A stretch of DNA of 21,869 bases from Strongylocentrotus pallidus (GCA_030265145.1 JARBES010000115.1:22294354-22316222), one strand, 5' to 3'. Counted from the stretch's first letter, positions 10,285-20,262 are shown. Notes: generated from the sequence alone by a model not told the origin. A program made the numbers and translations.

Positions 10285-10910
10285 GTAAGTAGAATAAACC
10301 AATATTTCGGTTCAGAATACACTACGAAGAAGGAGAAGTATCACTTTTTACACAAATTAACTGGTGAAAATCTGATGCATGATAATCGTTACTCAGGGAG
10401 TCTAGTCTAGTCCTCTCGTAGATCCATTATTATTTTACACCTATTTAATACTTAATAGACTTGACTACCAGGATGTTCATCTAAATGTGGATAAAATACT
10501 ACTTTAACTGGAAGTATACTGACACTCGTATTCTACTTAAGTGATCGTGATCAATAATCGTTTTCTGCATGCTCATGAATATACAATCATGTTTGAACCA
10601 TCTACATTATTCCCAACTGCTGTTATTGCTGGTGATTATGACAATCATATCGAATAACCTAGTTAAATATATATATATATGCAAACCATGTACCTCTGAA
10701 GTGCTAAACGTGACAACAGATATGATGAGCTTTGGAATACATGTTCTTCGTTATTTAGACACTAGTCCATTATCAGGATTGAATTTTCATTAAAAGGAAT
10801 TATGGAGGGTTTCTTTTGGGACTTAAAAGGGCATATACCGTACACTAGAGAATCTTGTGGAATGCCCAATTAATCTTTGGTAATGAGACCAGCCATAATA
10901 CCCCCACAAG

Positions 10911-11024
10911 GGGCTCTTCTCCATATTAATACAACCTTACTAAACCTAGTTGTCAAGGTACTATAGCATTTGTAATTAGTTGACAACTAGCTCAAATTAG
11001 TAAGGTTGTATGAGTATGGGCCCT
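10911..11024. mobile_element. Palindromic fold-back (MITE-like) element in unit A
   Basis: ATACAACCTTACTAA (10929-10943) is exactly inverted as TTAGTAAGGTTGTAT (10997-11011). CTAGTTGTCAA (10946-10956) is exactly inverted as TTGACAACTAG (10980-10990), leaving a 23-base loop. Outside these, CCATATTA and GAGTATGG extend the pairing with two mismatches. There is no coding capacity. A decayed counterpart sits in the same place in unit C. Confidence 0.7.
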
Positions 11025-11552
11025 GATCCTTAAAAAGAACTCTGTGGTGATATACATGTATTTCTATGTGTATTTCTTTTGATTCATAAGCCTTTGACTA
11101 TAATAGATGAGATATGACTACGGGTCCAGTAGCTCCATGTTTTAACTTACTCTTGCGTATATATTTATACAGCTCTAGCTGTGCACGGAAGTGTATTTTG
11201 TTTTACATTATAAATCTTCCTGGTTTCTTGATAATTTGCTTGCGAATTGTGGACATTTTAAACGCCATGTACGTAAAGAGTTAACATGCCTGCTGGGAAA
11301 ACCCAGCTGTCTGATAAAAGCCGACAGTAGATATAGATAAAAAATTATTATCAATAATTAAAAGAACGAGATCAATGTTCATTAAAGGTAATACAAAGTT
11401 TTGGGAAATTTTGAAAATTGGGTGGATAATGATTCTTTACAATTTTGATATTTTTGGATGCCCCTGTGGATGTAATATAAGCACTAGAAAATTTAGCCCC
11501 TAAAACACTTCTGCTTTCGAGAAATATTGAATATAAAAATTTACCGGTGCTC
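11025..11552. other. Inter-unit stretch, no gene seen
   Basis: Homology to unit C fades after about 11090; unit C reaches the window end at the matching point, so the true edge is unknown. A small perfect hairpin GCTGGG-AAAA-CCCAGC lies at 11292-11307. An open frame that continues across the N gap on the minus strand is meaningless. Confidence 0.35.
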
Positions 11553-11652
11553 NNNNNNNNNNNNNNNNNNNNNNNNNNNNNNNNNNNNNNNNNNNNNNNN
11601 NNNNNNNNNNNNNNNNNNNNNNNNNNNNNNNNNNNNNNNNNNNNNNNNNNNN
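11553..11652. other. Assembly gap (100 N)
   Basis: Exactly 100 consecutive N, a conventional placeholder, so the real distance is unknown. It falls between duplication units A and B, where repeats could have blocked assembly. Confidence 0.98.
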
Positions 11653-12039
11653 ACGCAACATTTACGCGACCATAAACGTATAGATAGCGACTATATGGGG
11701 AAGAACAACTTTGCACTCTATAGGGCCGCCCTATGACATACATTCTCCTGCGAGGATTGGCCGCAGCGCCGAGCAAGAAAACTTTGCATTCTGAGTTTTT
11801 TAGAACACTTTTTACCACACATGCAAATTTAAATCTCTTCATTCTTTCTGTCATTGAGGTAAGGCAACTTTAAATAATAAATTTCAATACTCTTTAGCGA
11901 TTTCTAAAGAGACTATTTATGAGATAATACACTGTTAAAGATGACCCCCCTCCCCCAATATGCACATATTTTCCAGGATGACGTTCCATCTTAAAATTCC
12001 ACTGGGAAAATATTGCTCAACTATCAGCAGTCTAGTACT
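11653..12039. other. Short stretch with no recognised feature
   Basis: AT-rich sequence with a CCCCCCTCCCCC run near 11945-11956. Nothing gene-like is supported. The start of the B/C duplicated block is placed at about 12040. Confidence 0.35.
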
Positions 12040-12302
12040 CTTCTGTACTTCTTTAATAGTGTGGTAGCTAGCACTAATGAAGTTTGTATTTCACAATCAA
12101 AACGTGGCTTGTGTATTGACCATACATATTTATTAAGGAATCACCCGGGGAATCACAAGACTAATAATGCAGTGCTTAACAGGTTCAAGACGTGAGGGAA
12201 GCGACCGAGCTAGAAAATTTTAGACTGTGGAATATTGAAACTATGCATTCTACAGCAACCTGCAGCCAAATGACGGCATATACAAAACGTTTGGTAATTA
12301 AT

Positions 12303-12334
12303 TGTGTGTGTGTGTGTGTGTGTGGGGGGGGGGA
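12303..12334. repeat. (GT)n followed by poly-G, copy in unit B
   Basis: A run of about eleven GT units passes straight into a run of ten or so G. The same composite is at 17897-17947 in unit C, longer there. Such tracts are prone to slippage and to Z-DNA or quadruplex structures. Confidence 0.9.
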
Positions 12335-13395
12335 TCCAGCCCATAGCACCCACCCCATTTCTCTGGCCCATGTCTTGAGTGGTTAAATGACATGATTGAA
12401 TAGTGAGAATATCAGAAATACCCAGGTCACATCGATGGGACTGATTCCAAACCAACAAGACATACATGTAGAACAAGAATTTACATTACAACAAGTGACA
12501 AAACAACTGAATAAAACGAAACAGAACAAAACAAAAAATTGATATAATATTATGTTCATTTATTTTGATACAATGTTTTTTTTTTTTTTAAATATTCTAC
12601 GATTAATTGAAAATGAAATATTTTTGGATATCATATTAATACAAGCCTATACATATCAAATTTAAATGTAAACTTCATTGAACATTTGCATGTTATGTCA
12701 TATGCTTTGTATTTAGGTTGAAGGTATTTTCAAGTTCCCCAATGAAGGTACCTTTAGGTCGGAGTCTAAGGACAATACGTTATACCAAATACACCAACGC
12801 ATAGACTTTCAAGGAATCAACTTAATGTAATGTCCTATTTCATTGCTTATAGAAACGATATACAAACAAAACAGAGTCATGTGATCCCGTTCTATAGTTG
12901 TGAAACAACAAATCACTATCATTCAAAATATGTCCTAATCGTAAGGCAAGATACCGGTAGAAAATATACTCCATTTGAAAATAAAATATTCACAATATTG
13001 TCAAGGTACTTTTATAGGAGTTGTCTTAAAGTTTATGACATACAGCATGAAATTAAAAAAATAAAACATCATTCTAGTAAAGAAAAGAAATGCCCACACA
13101 GAGGTTTACACAATGTCCAGTCCCAGACACATTGTCGTGTCAAACATAATGTGGACCATATTCTCTGTTCTTCGAAGCACGTGCCAAAACAAAAATGGGG
13201 AAAAGATTCACTTAGGCCTTCTCCGACTTACAGGTTCCTTCTTGGCGAAACTTGAAATTACTGACCTTCAACCTGAATATAAAGCATGAAATAACTCGTA
13301 CTAGAGCGTAAGGAAAAGGCGTTATACTAAATAAACCAGCATAAAAATATCACTCGTCGAATGTATCTTTACGGTTCTAGATGTTCATGAATAAA

Positions 13396-13716
13396 ATGAA
13401 AACAAGAAGGAGAATATGATAAAGAAGAAAAATATTTTAAAGAAGAAGAAGATGATGGAGAAACAATAGGAGAAGATGCAGATGAAGATAAAGAAGAAGA
13501 AGAAGAAGATGAAGAAGGAGATGATGAAGAAGAAGTGGAAGATGAAGAAGGAGATGATGAAGAAGAAGAAGTGGAAGAAGACGTTCAAGAAAAAAAACGA
13601 CGAAGAAAAAAAAGATGCAGGAGAAGAAGACTATTAGGAAGAAAAAAAGAAAATGATGATAAAGAAGAAGAAGATGATGATAAAGAAGAATAAAATGATT
13701 AAGAAGAAGAATAATA
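13396..13716. repeat. GAA/GAT-rich purine tract, expanded in unit B
   Basis: About 320 bases of GAA, GAT and GGA units have strong purine bias on the plus strand. An internal ~36-39 bp duplication occurs (GATGAAGAAGGAGATGATG twice near 13510-13565). The paralogous tract in unit C (19007-19066) is about 60 bases. The minus-strand Phe/Leu-rich frames and the plus-strand Glu/Lys-rich frame are repeat artefacts. Confidence 0.85.
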
Positions 13717-14612
13717 TAGTGTCTTTTTCCCAGCATTATCGATACTGATGATTTAACTAGTTACAAGAATCTGAATGAGTGTAGTAAAGATAACGGGGTA
13801 TGGCCAATGTAACAGGTGTATTTACGAACAACAAACAATACGAGCCAGTTTCTGATTACGGGTTTAATACTCAATATCAAAACACATCGTGATTTTTCTT
13901 TTTAAGAGGAGAATTCACATAATAGTATCAACTTTTTAAGAGCATTTTTTTTTCAAAATGAAGTAAGATAAACAAAATTAATACGACTAAATGCATGCTT
14001 TCCGCACAGAATATACTTCAAAAAGTCACTTGACTAATATATTAAGGATAAATAAAACATAACATAAAGCTTGACAACATGGCAGAATAAGAATAGATTT
14101 GTGGACGGCTGACATTTCGATTGCTAAAATTTAACCATTATGTTTTTCAATTTCATGAAGGCTTACCCGCCCTTTTTGAAATGAGACCCTATCATAATTA
14201 CAATGACCTTCCATATGATTTTTCTTAAATTCTATTTTAAGGAGCGAAACAAATTCTGGTATATTGCTTTGCCGTGCCTCCCTGTCTTCGGGTAGAAGAG
14301 TTTTATTCGGAACTTAAAACTAAATCAAGTTTAGGCCTTACTGCTTCTATGTACAAGCAAAACACGGCCAACCAGGCAATTAGATTAAATGATTTGAATG
14401 GGCGCATTATGGAAGCCCATGCAGAAAGTACCGAATGCCCAGCGACGTTAGCCCCATTCTGTTGGTTCCCCCTTTTCTCTTAATTTGTTTTTGATAACAT
14501 TTCATCTCTTATTGGAAGTGTAATTTGTAGAAAATATCACTATCAGCCTCCTCATACTTTGCATGAAGAGGTATAACATGCTCCCAACTCATCAAAAACT
14601 AATGGAGATGAA
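13717..14612. other. 3' flank of copy B, no gene
   Basis: This is homologous to 8820-9518 in unit A and 19067-20283 in unit C. It contains the shared AATGGGCGCATTATGGAAG segment (14397-14415). The plus-strand frame at 14274-14483 is not open in the other copies. It is probably former 3' UTR and downstream DNA of the minus-strand gene. Confidence 0.5.
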
Positions 14613-15010
14613 TCAATGGAATAAAGTAATTGAATCCGAGATTCTTCTGATGAGACATTTCGTCAGGATATTTACGCCAGTGATGATTAAAACGGAGATT
14701 AATACAAAAGTGATAGTGAATCCAATAATTCCAATGATAATAGACGTGACAACGATTCTCCATTGAGAGTTCAGTGAACTTTCCATATTCTTGATTCGCT
14801 CTAATAAATAACCCAAGTCAGACTCTGTGTAAACGGCAGGGCAAGTTTCCTCGGCGTCCAACCACGGAAAATCCCAGTAGAAAACCCTGTAGGCAAAAAA
14901 GACAACCAACATGACTTCAAAAACCCTGTTCACAATGGAGGCACACATCGATTTAGAAATCCAAGAATTCTTTCCTATGTTGCAGTCAAACGATTCACAG
15001 TTGTCTCCAG
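14613..15010 (-). pseudogene. RNF26-like gene copy B, lacking start and RING
   Basis: This aligns to copies A and C. The position of their ATG (15008-15010) is CTG, and a TAG follows eleven codons later in that frame. Further in, the frame matching copies A and C is open again: RVFEVMLVV corresponds to RAFEVKLVI, then most of the first membrane region is deleted. The acidic segment (TCPAVYTESDLGYLLERIK) and the second membrane segment remain. Two further deletions, about 65 and about 130 bp, take out the linker and every RING ligand. The C-terminal tail RRISDSITLFH then continues in frame to the same TGA. A 138-codon frame starting upstream at a TTG has no ATG and a foreign N-terminus. The parsimonious reading is a dead copy; a RING-less membrane decoy would need transcript evidence. 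The upstream splice acceptor (AG at 15085-15086) is still present. Confidence 0.75.
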
Positions 15011-15149
15011 TTTTAGGTCTTGATCTCAATAATTCAGTTGCTCCGTTGCGATGTGAAACGGTGGTAGCTCACCGATGGCTTTCTCTGTAAGCAGAATAAA
15101 TTGACATTGAAAACAGATATTTAGGTTCTGAATGCGATGTTATTTGGAA

Positions 15150-16820
15150 AACCTAATTTCACAGCTGAGTGATAGTGAAAGGATCTCTGTCAGTGAGGAA
15201 GATGTTCGAGAAGTACTAGGCACCTGGTCCGGATGCACTTATTAATAGCCTAGGGTCCTTATAGTTAGAACCAACAGCTATCCCCATGGTTGAGCAACAT
15301 TTTTCAAATCTGTTTGGACACTAGAGATATCCCCATACTGTGGACACGTCTACAATCATTATACCCATTCCTAAAGGACACACAACTCAGAAACCCAATG
15401 AATTCTGTCTCGTAGCATGAACATCTACTTTAGTAATATACTTTGAAAGTTTATTTCTCACTGAATTGTTAAAAGAGACGGAAGATTTGTTGGATCCATA
15501 TCACTTTGCGTACCGTTCAAAGAGAAGTGTTGAAGATACTGCCCTTGTTTATCTCCATGGGGTACATTAACACCTTGATCACGCCAAGTCTTACATCAAA
15601 CAACCTTTTGGAGATTTTTCGAGTGCATTCAGCACAATCGCACCTCATTGTTTAGTACACATGCTGATAGAGATGAATGGAGACCCTAGACTTATCCTCT
15701 GTATCATTAGTTCCAGGATCCGATCAATCAATGCTGGAAATCACCAGTCTCAACAAAATAATAGGCGATCCACAGGGTCGTATGTTATCACCCGTACTTT
15801 TTTCGTTATATACTAGAGAATGTACGAGCACGAATCCCTCTTGCAGTATATTAAAGTGCGCTGATGATACTGTGATAACGGGCTGCTTGTTTCATGGTAC
15901 TGATGATTACGTTTCTAAAGTTATAATATTCTCATACACATCACGAACTTCTGCGTATATAATGATGTCATTTTTTTCTTCTCTTTACCACTCCAGAGTC
16001 CAGAGGGACCTTATTATTACATTTCAAAATACATAATGTTTCGTTTTACATGTTTTGTAAATAGTCTATTTACTATTATAGACTATTTACAAAACATGTA
16101 GAACGAAACATATGGATTATAATCATACAAGATCAACATAATTTCTTGAAAGGATCATTATAGGGTCATATAGTGTTGTAATTGAGCAAGTACACGAGAA
16201 CAGATATTTGGGAACCGTTAAAGATGACAAATCGTGCTGGAAAGTCATTCAAAAGAAAACGAACCAGACAATGTTCTTCCTCAGGAAACTCAAGAAGTTC
16301 CATGTTGATAACACGATCTTGACCCTTTTTTTAGTAATCAATAATTCAGAGCGTATCAGCATTTAATCTCATTTGCACATAATTATTTTGGTCTGTCAAA
16401 TTAACTGATGGGGAGATTTGATCGCACCCGGAAAAAATTGCACAGAAGTTAATGGACTCGGAATTAGTCACGGTTCAAGCATTGTACGACAAACGTCTGC
16501 TAGCGTAAGTTCAGAACATAATGGCAGACAGCACCCACCCTTCAATCAAAGTTCAATCGTTCTGGAATACGTTTCAGTCTTTTAACCCCAATTCGATACA
16601 AACGTATAATACCACAGTGTAATGCATTGTGAATATTTAAGTAAATAATCAAATGCATGTAGGCAAATATATACAAATTATAAAACATTAGTGTGATTCG
16701 TTTTATGTTTTATGTGCATTATACTTGTACAATTATTGTACCTTGTAACAAAGTCAATGGAAACATAATTTCAATGTATTACCATGCATGGATCAATAAA
16801 GATAAAAATGAAGTGAAATA
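15150..16820 (+). mobile_element. Decayed CR1/L2-group LINE (reverse transcriptase part and 3' end)
   Basis: Translated fragments follow the order of a CR1-group non-LTR reverse transcriptase: ISVSEEDVREVL then APGPDALINSL (15220-15252), a DPYHFAYRSKRSVEDTALVY segment (about 15496-15555), DFSSAFSTIAPHCL (about 15615-15656), GDPQGRMLSPVLFSLYT (15764-15814), the catalytic-site region CADDTVI (15857-15877; the usual Phe or Tyr before ADD is Cys), RYLGTVKDD with FFLRKLKKFHVDNTIL (about 16200-16325), and the C-terminal LYDKRLLA and DSTHPS (about 16480-16545). Several stops and frame changes separate these, so it is dead. The endonuclease and 5' part are missing, as in usual 5' truncation. A non-coding tail ends near AATAAAGATAAAAATGAAG (16796-16814). 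The clade (CR1, Rex1 or L2) cannot be fixed by eye. Confidence 0.85.
16036..16111. repeat. Near-perfect 34 bp hairpin inside the LINE
   Basis: The arm 16036-16069 is the reverse complement of 16078-16111 at 33 of 34 positions, with an 8-base loop (TTACTATT). The single mismatch would be a G-U wobble in plus-strand RNA. The surrounding LINE is heavily decayed while the arms agree almost completely, so the palindrome is young or maintained. Confidence 0.95.
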
Positions 16821-16833
16821 ATGTATTACTCAC

Positions 16834-16915
16834 CACGACTGGAAGAATAAATCGGTCTTTGAGCAAACTTTGGAGGTATGCAATGACTCTGTTGGGTCGA
16901 CTATTTTCCTCAGGC
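16834..16915 (-). CDS. Candidate internal exon of an unrecognised gene
   Basis: On the minus strand CTAATACAG is followed by 82 bases and the donor GTGAGT. One frame is open, using the first base to finish a codon and then 27 codons (PEENSRPNRVIAYLQSLL, then KDRFILPVV), leaving in phase 0. The peptide is helix-like and unremarkable in composition. The exon lies just right of the LINE's 3' end. No companion exon was found in the window and no family is recognised, so chance is a real alternative. Confidence 0.3.
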
Positions 16916-16982
16916 CTGTATTAGCGGTTAGTTCATGTAAAAAGAATATATGAGGACCTTGGCCCCTCACATACGTTCGCGA

Positions 16983-17412
16983 GACAATTACACCGTTTTA
17001 GCGATAAGCGAAGGCCAAAGTCAGAAAAGAAGAGTTTGCCTGCCACTACCACATTAGACAAAATCTTATCATAATACACGATATTTCAGAGGGTCTTTTT
17101 CGTTTTTTGTAGCGGTCACCCGGCGGGGGCGTCCAAAAAAGCGGGAAAATTTGACCTTTTTTCTACTTTGTAAATAATATTTCGAGGAACCTTGAATCCC
17201 CACGATTTTTGTATCATATGAAAGAGAATTAAATTATCTACACTTCAATATCAATTTCAACAGAATTGATATTAAGTAGCATCTGACATATTGTGTAAAA
17301 ATTCTTTCGAATAAAAAAGGTGTGCTTAGTTTGTGTGGTAGTGGCAAGCAACTCAAAATCTAAGCATGATATTTGACTTTCCCCTCCGCTAAGATTAGAA
17401 ATGTCAATTTCT
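16983..17412. mobile_element. Old inverted-repeat (fold-back) element
   Basis: TGCCACTACCACA (17041-17053) is exactly inverted as TGTGGTAGTGGCA (17334-17346), within longer imperfect arms: GAGTTTGCC pairs with GCAAGCAACTC, ACACGATATTTCAGA pairs with TCTGACATATTGTGT (17283-17297), and further out the TTAGCG and AGACAATTACA blocks have partners to about 17412. The centre (about 17100-17280) holds a small perfect hairpin, AATATCAATT/AATTGATATT with a 7-base loop at 17247-17273. No coding capacity. Borders and target duplication are unclear. Confidence 0.55.
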
Positions 17413-17659
17413 AAACCCAACATACCGAGTATAGAGGGCAATTTCTGGGAAGTTCGAAGCAATAATAGTTTTGTTTAGATCAAATTGAAAAGATGCACAA
17501 GATGTCGAATTTCCTTAATAAAGGTGGATATACGTATTAATAATAATTATTGAACTACAGTACATGTATGGCACAATATCTAATATTATCTTAGCAATCT
17601 AATATTATGATAAATCAATTACTATATAATTATTGTAGGGGCCGTTTTTTTAATGTTCA
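17413..17659. other. Spacer before unit C
   Basis: AT-rich sequence with imperfect TAATATTAT-type repeats (17580-17640). No gene or element was recognised. Confidence 0.4.
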
Positions 17660-17896
17660 TCTCTGTGTTTCTTAGTGTGTTAGGCCCTAATGAAATTTGT
17701 ATTTTACACAATCAAAACGTGGCCTGTGTATTGATCATACATTAAGGTATCACATGACTAATGATGCAGTGCCTTACAGGTTCGAGTGAGCGAAGCGACC
17801 GAGCTAGAAGATTGTGAACTGTGGAATACTGAAACTATGCATTCTACAGCATCCTGCAGCCAAATGACGGCATATACAAAATGTTTGGGAATTAAT

Positions 17897-17899
17897 TGT

Positions 17900-17940
<41 letters not shown>

Positions 17941-17947
17941 GGGGGGG
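17897..17947. repeat. (GT)n followed by poly-G, copy in unit C
   Basis: About twenty GT units with one TTT interruption run into ten G. It is paralogous to the tract at 12303 and roughly twice as long. Confidence 0.9.
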
Positions 17948-19006
17948 TGCAGCCCATAGCCCCCACCCCATCTCTCAGGTCCATGTCTTGAGTGGTTAAT
18001 AGATGTGATTGAATAGTGAGAATATCAGAAATAACCAAGTCACACCGATGATAGGACTGACTTAAAACCAACAAGACATACATGTAGAACAAGAATTTAC
18101 ATTACAACAAGTGACAAAACAACTGAATAAAACAAAACAAAACAAAAAATTGATATAACATTATTTTCATTTATTTTGATATAATGTTTATTTCTCAAAT
18201 ATTCTACGATTAATTGAAAATGAAATATCTTTGGATATCATATACAAGCCTATAAATATCAAATTTAAATGTCAACTTCATTGAACATTTGCATGAACAT
18301 ATGTCATGCTTTGTACTTTGGTTCAAGTTCACTAAAGACGGAATCTGTAGGTCAGAGTCTAAGGAAAATGCGTTATACCAAATACACCATCGCATAGACT
18401 TTCAAGGAACTAACTCAAATTAATGTCCTATTTCATTGCTCATAGAAACGAAACATAAACAAAAAAGTTAGAATCATGTGATCGCGTTCTTTAGTTGTGA
18501 AACAAGACATCACCATCATTCAAAATCTGTCTAAATCTTAAGGCAGGATACCAGTAGAAAACATATTTCAGTTGAAAGGAAAATATTATTACTATTGACG
18601 TAGTACTTTTACAGGAGTTGTCGTCACGTAAATGACATACGATATGAAATAAACAAATAATCAATTAAACAAATAAACATACTAGTAAAGAAAACAAAAT
18701 AACCAAACAGAAGTTTACACAATGTCCATTCCTAGACTCATTGTCTTGTCAAACATAATGTGCACCATATTCACTGCCTTTTGAAGCAGGTGACAAAAAA
18801 AAATGGTGGAAAGATTCAAACAGGCCTTCCCCGACCTACAGGTTCCATCTTGGCGGAACTTGAAAATACTGACCTTCAACCTATACGAAGCATGAAACAA
18901 CTCGTACTAGAGCTTAAGGAAAAGGCCTTATACCAAATAAACCAGCATAAACATATCACTTTTCGAATGTATCTTTACGGTTATAGATGCTCATGAATAA
19001 AATGAA

Positions 19007-19066
19007 AACAAGAAGAAGAATATGATAAAGAAGAAGAATAAGATGATAAAGAAGGAGAAGAATTAA
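19007..19066. repeat. Short GAA-rich tract, unit C
   Basis: The unexpanded counterpart of 13396-13716, flanked by the same TGAATAAAATGAAAACAAGAA on the left and CTTTTTCCCA on the right. Confidence 0.8.
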
Positions 19067-19378
19067 ACAACTTTTTCCCAACAATTATATCGATACTGAT
19101 TGTTTTAACTTGTGACAGGAATATGAACAATTTATTGTAGTAAAGATAACGAGATTATATAGCCACTATTATAGGTATATTTACGCAAACTAAACAGTAA
19201 GAGTCAGTTTCTGATTACTCAATATCAAAACAAATCGTGATTCTTTTTTCTTTGTAAGAGGTGTATTGAATTGTCACATAATACATAGTATAATCTTTGA
19301 AGAGCATTTTCGAGCAAACCATCTCCTTATATTATATCACGTTCTTTTCTTATTTACCTTCATCTTTCCCTAGCTCTC

Positions 19379-19456
19379 ACCCCCCCCCCCCATTCGATTG
19401 GGGTGTGGGCACATCGGTGGGGGCGCGTGCCTCCCCTCGTATCTACTACGCCACTG
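19379..19456. mobile_element. Right end of a hAT-like element shared with unit A
   Basis: C-runs and G-runs lead to CTACGCCACTG ending at 19456, followed by ATCATCAT and then the same CATTAAACAAGC flank that follows the element in unit A. No matching left tip is visible, so only the right part survives. Confidence 0.6.
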
Positions 19457-20132
19457 ATCATCATCATTTTTTCATTACATTAAACAAGCGTTAGCTCTCC
19501 CCGTCGTCTTTGTTTCAAAATGAAGAAAGATAAAGAAATTACGACTGAATTCACGTTTGCTGTACAGAATATACTTGACTGTAATAGAAGAAAAAAATAT
19601 TCCAAAATCAAAAGTTTGACATGGAAAAATAAAAAGAGATTTGTGGGCGTTTTGTCATTTTGATAGCTGAAATTCTACCATTTGATTGTGCTTTTCATTT
19701 CATGGAGAACTATTCCCCCCCCCCCCTCCAGTCGCCCTTATAACAACATTTTGGAATATATGAAGCAGAATTTTTCAGATGATGTAAGGCCCATTCACAT
19801 TTAGTGACATTCCCTTTTTCCTATCAAAAATAGCGAATCCTATTCTGGTACATTGCTATGCCGTGCCTCCTTGTCTTCTGGTAGAAGAATTTTGATCAAA
19901 ACTTGAACTAAATCAAGTTTAGACCTTCCATTGGGTATTGGGGCGATCAGATGTAATGGTACAAATGGGCGCATTTTGGAAGCTCAGAAAGTATTGGATG
20001 GGACACCATAACGCCCAACGACGATAGCCCTATTCCGAAGGTTCACTCTCTCTTTAGTTTGTTTTTGGTCGTCTCTCATTAGAAGTGTAATTTGTAGAAA
20101 ATATCACTTTCAGCATCCTCAAACTTTGCATG

Positions 20133-20262
20133 AACTTTGTTGCGTCACCAGGTACCCCTTTACCGGAGATTTTGGGAACATGAGCGGCGGTCCCTCCGTT
20201 CCCGGAGTGTGTGTGTGTGTGGGGGGGGGGGGGTGCCCCCAACTCATTTGCCCCCACTCTCA
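20133..20262. repeat. Unit C-specific insertion with GT/G tract
   Basis: Compared with A and B, which run directly from TTTGCATGAAGAGGT into CCCAACTCATCA with a few bases between, unit C carries about 110-130 extra bases. These include GGTCCCTCCGTTCCCGGAG, seven GT units and thirteen or so G. It lies in the 3' flank about 20-150 bases downstream of the copy C stop codon. Confidence 0.6.

Larger units (their letters stand above)
8759..11090. repeat. Duplication unit A
   Basis: The sequence right of the hAT element matches unit C from 19457 onward in order: the CATTAAACAAGC segment, the gene's 3' flank, the RING gene, its 5' flank and a fold-back element. Unit B matches over about 8820-10315 only. 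The 3' flank 8759-9518 is probably 3' UTR plus downstream DNA of the minus-strand RING gene. It includes a shared AATGGGCGCATTATGGAAG segment (9302-9320) but no gene of its own. The block 10285-10910 is AT-rich upstream DNA without recognised motifs. Confidence 0.8.
12040..15132. repeat. Duplication unit B
   Basis: The unit matches unit C (from about 17660) in order: a ~1.4 kb non-coding block (12040-13395), a purine-rich tract, a linking segment (13717-13900), the gene's 3' flank and the RING gene copy. The 12040-13395 block has landmark matches including ATTCTACAGCA, GACATACATGTAGAACAAG and ACCGGTTC-like segments with indels. Its 141-codon plus-strand frame (12830-13255) is not preserved in unit C, so it is not called. 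Unit B lacks the hAT edge seen in A and C, consistent with a deletion between AAGAGCATTTT and TTTCAAAATGAAG. The match to A and C stops at about 15132, where LINE sequence begins. Confidence 0.8.

Noticed and set aside
11372-11854. Minus-strand frame crossing the N gap
   Set aside because: It is open only because the 100 N contain no stop; there is no other support.
12210-12476. Minus-strand frame (MFYMYVLLV...) also open in unit C at 17892-18092
   Set aside because: Its openness in both copies looked suggestive, but most base differences change residues and the frame runs into the GT microsatellite. It is best explained by shared DNA.
12830-13255. 141-codon plus-strand open frame in unit B
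   Set aside because: The paralogous block in unit C (about 18424-18860) has many stops and frame changes in that frame, and there is no family signature.
13385-13736. Phe/Leu-rich minus-strand frames
   Set aside because: They are the translation of a GAA/GAT microsatellite.
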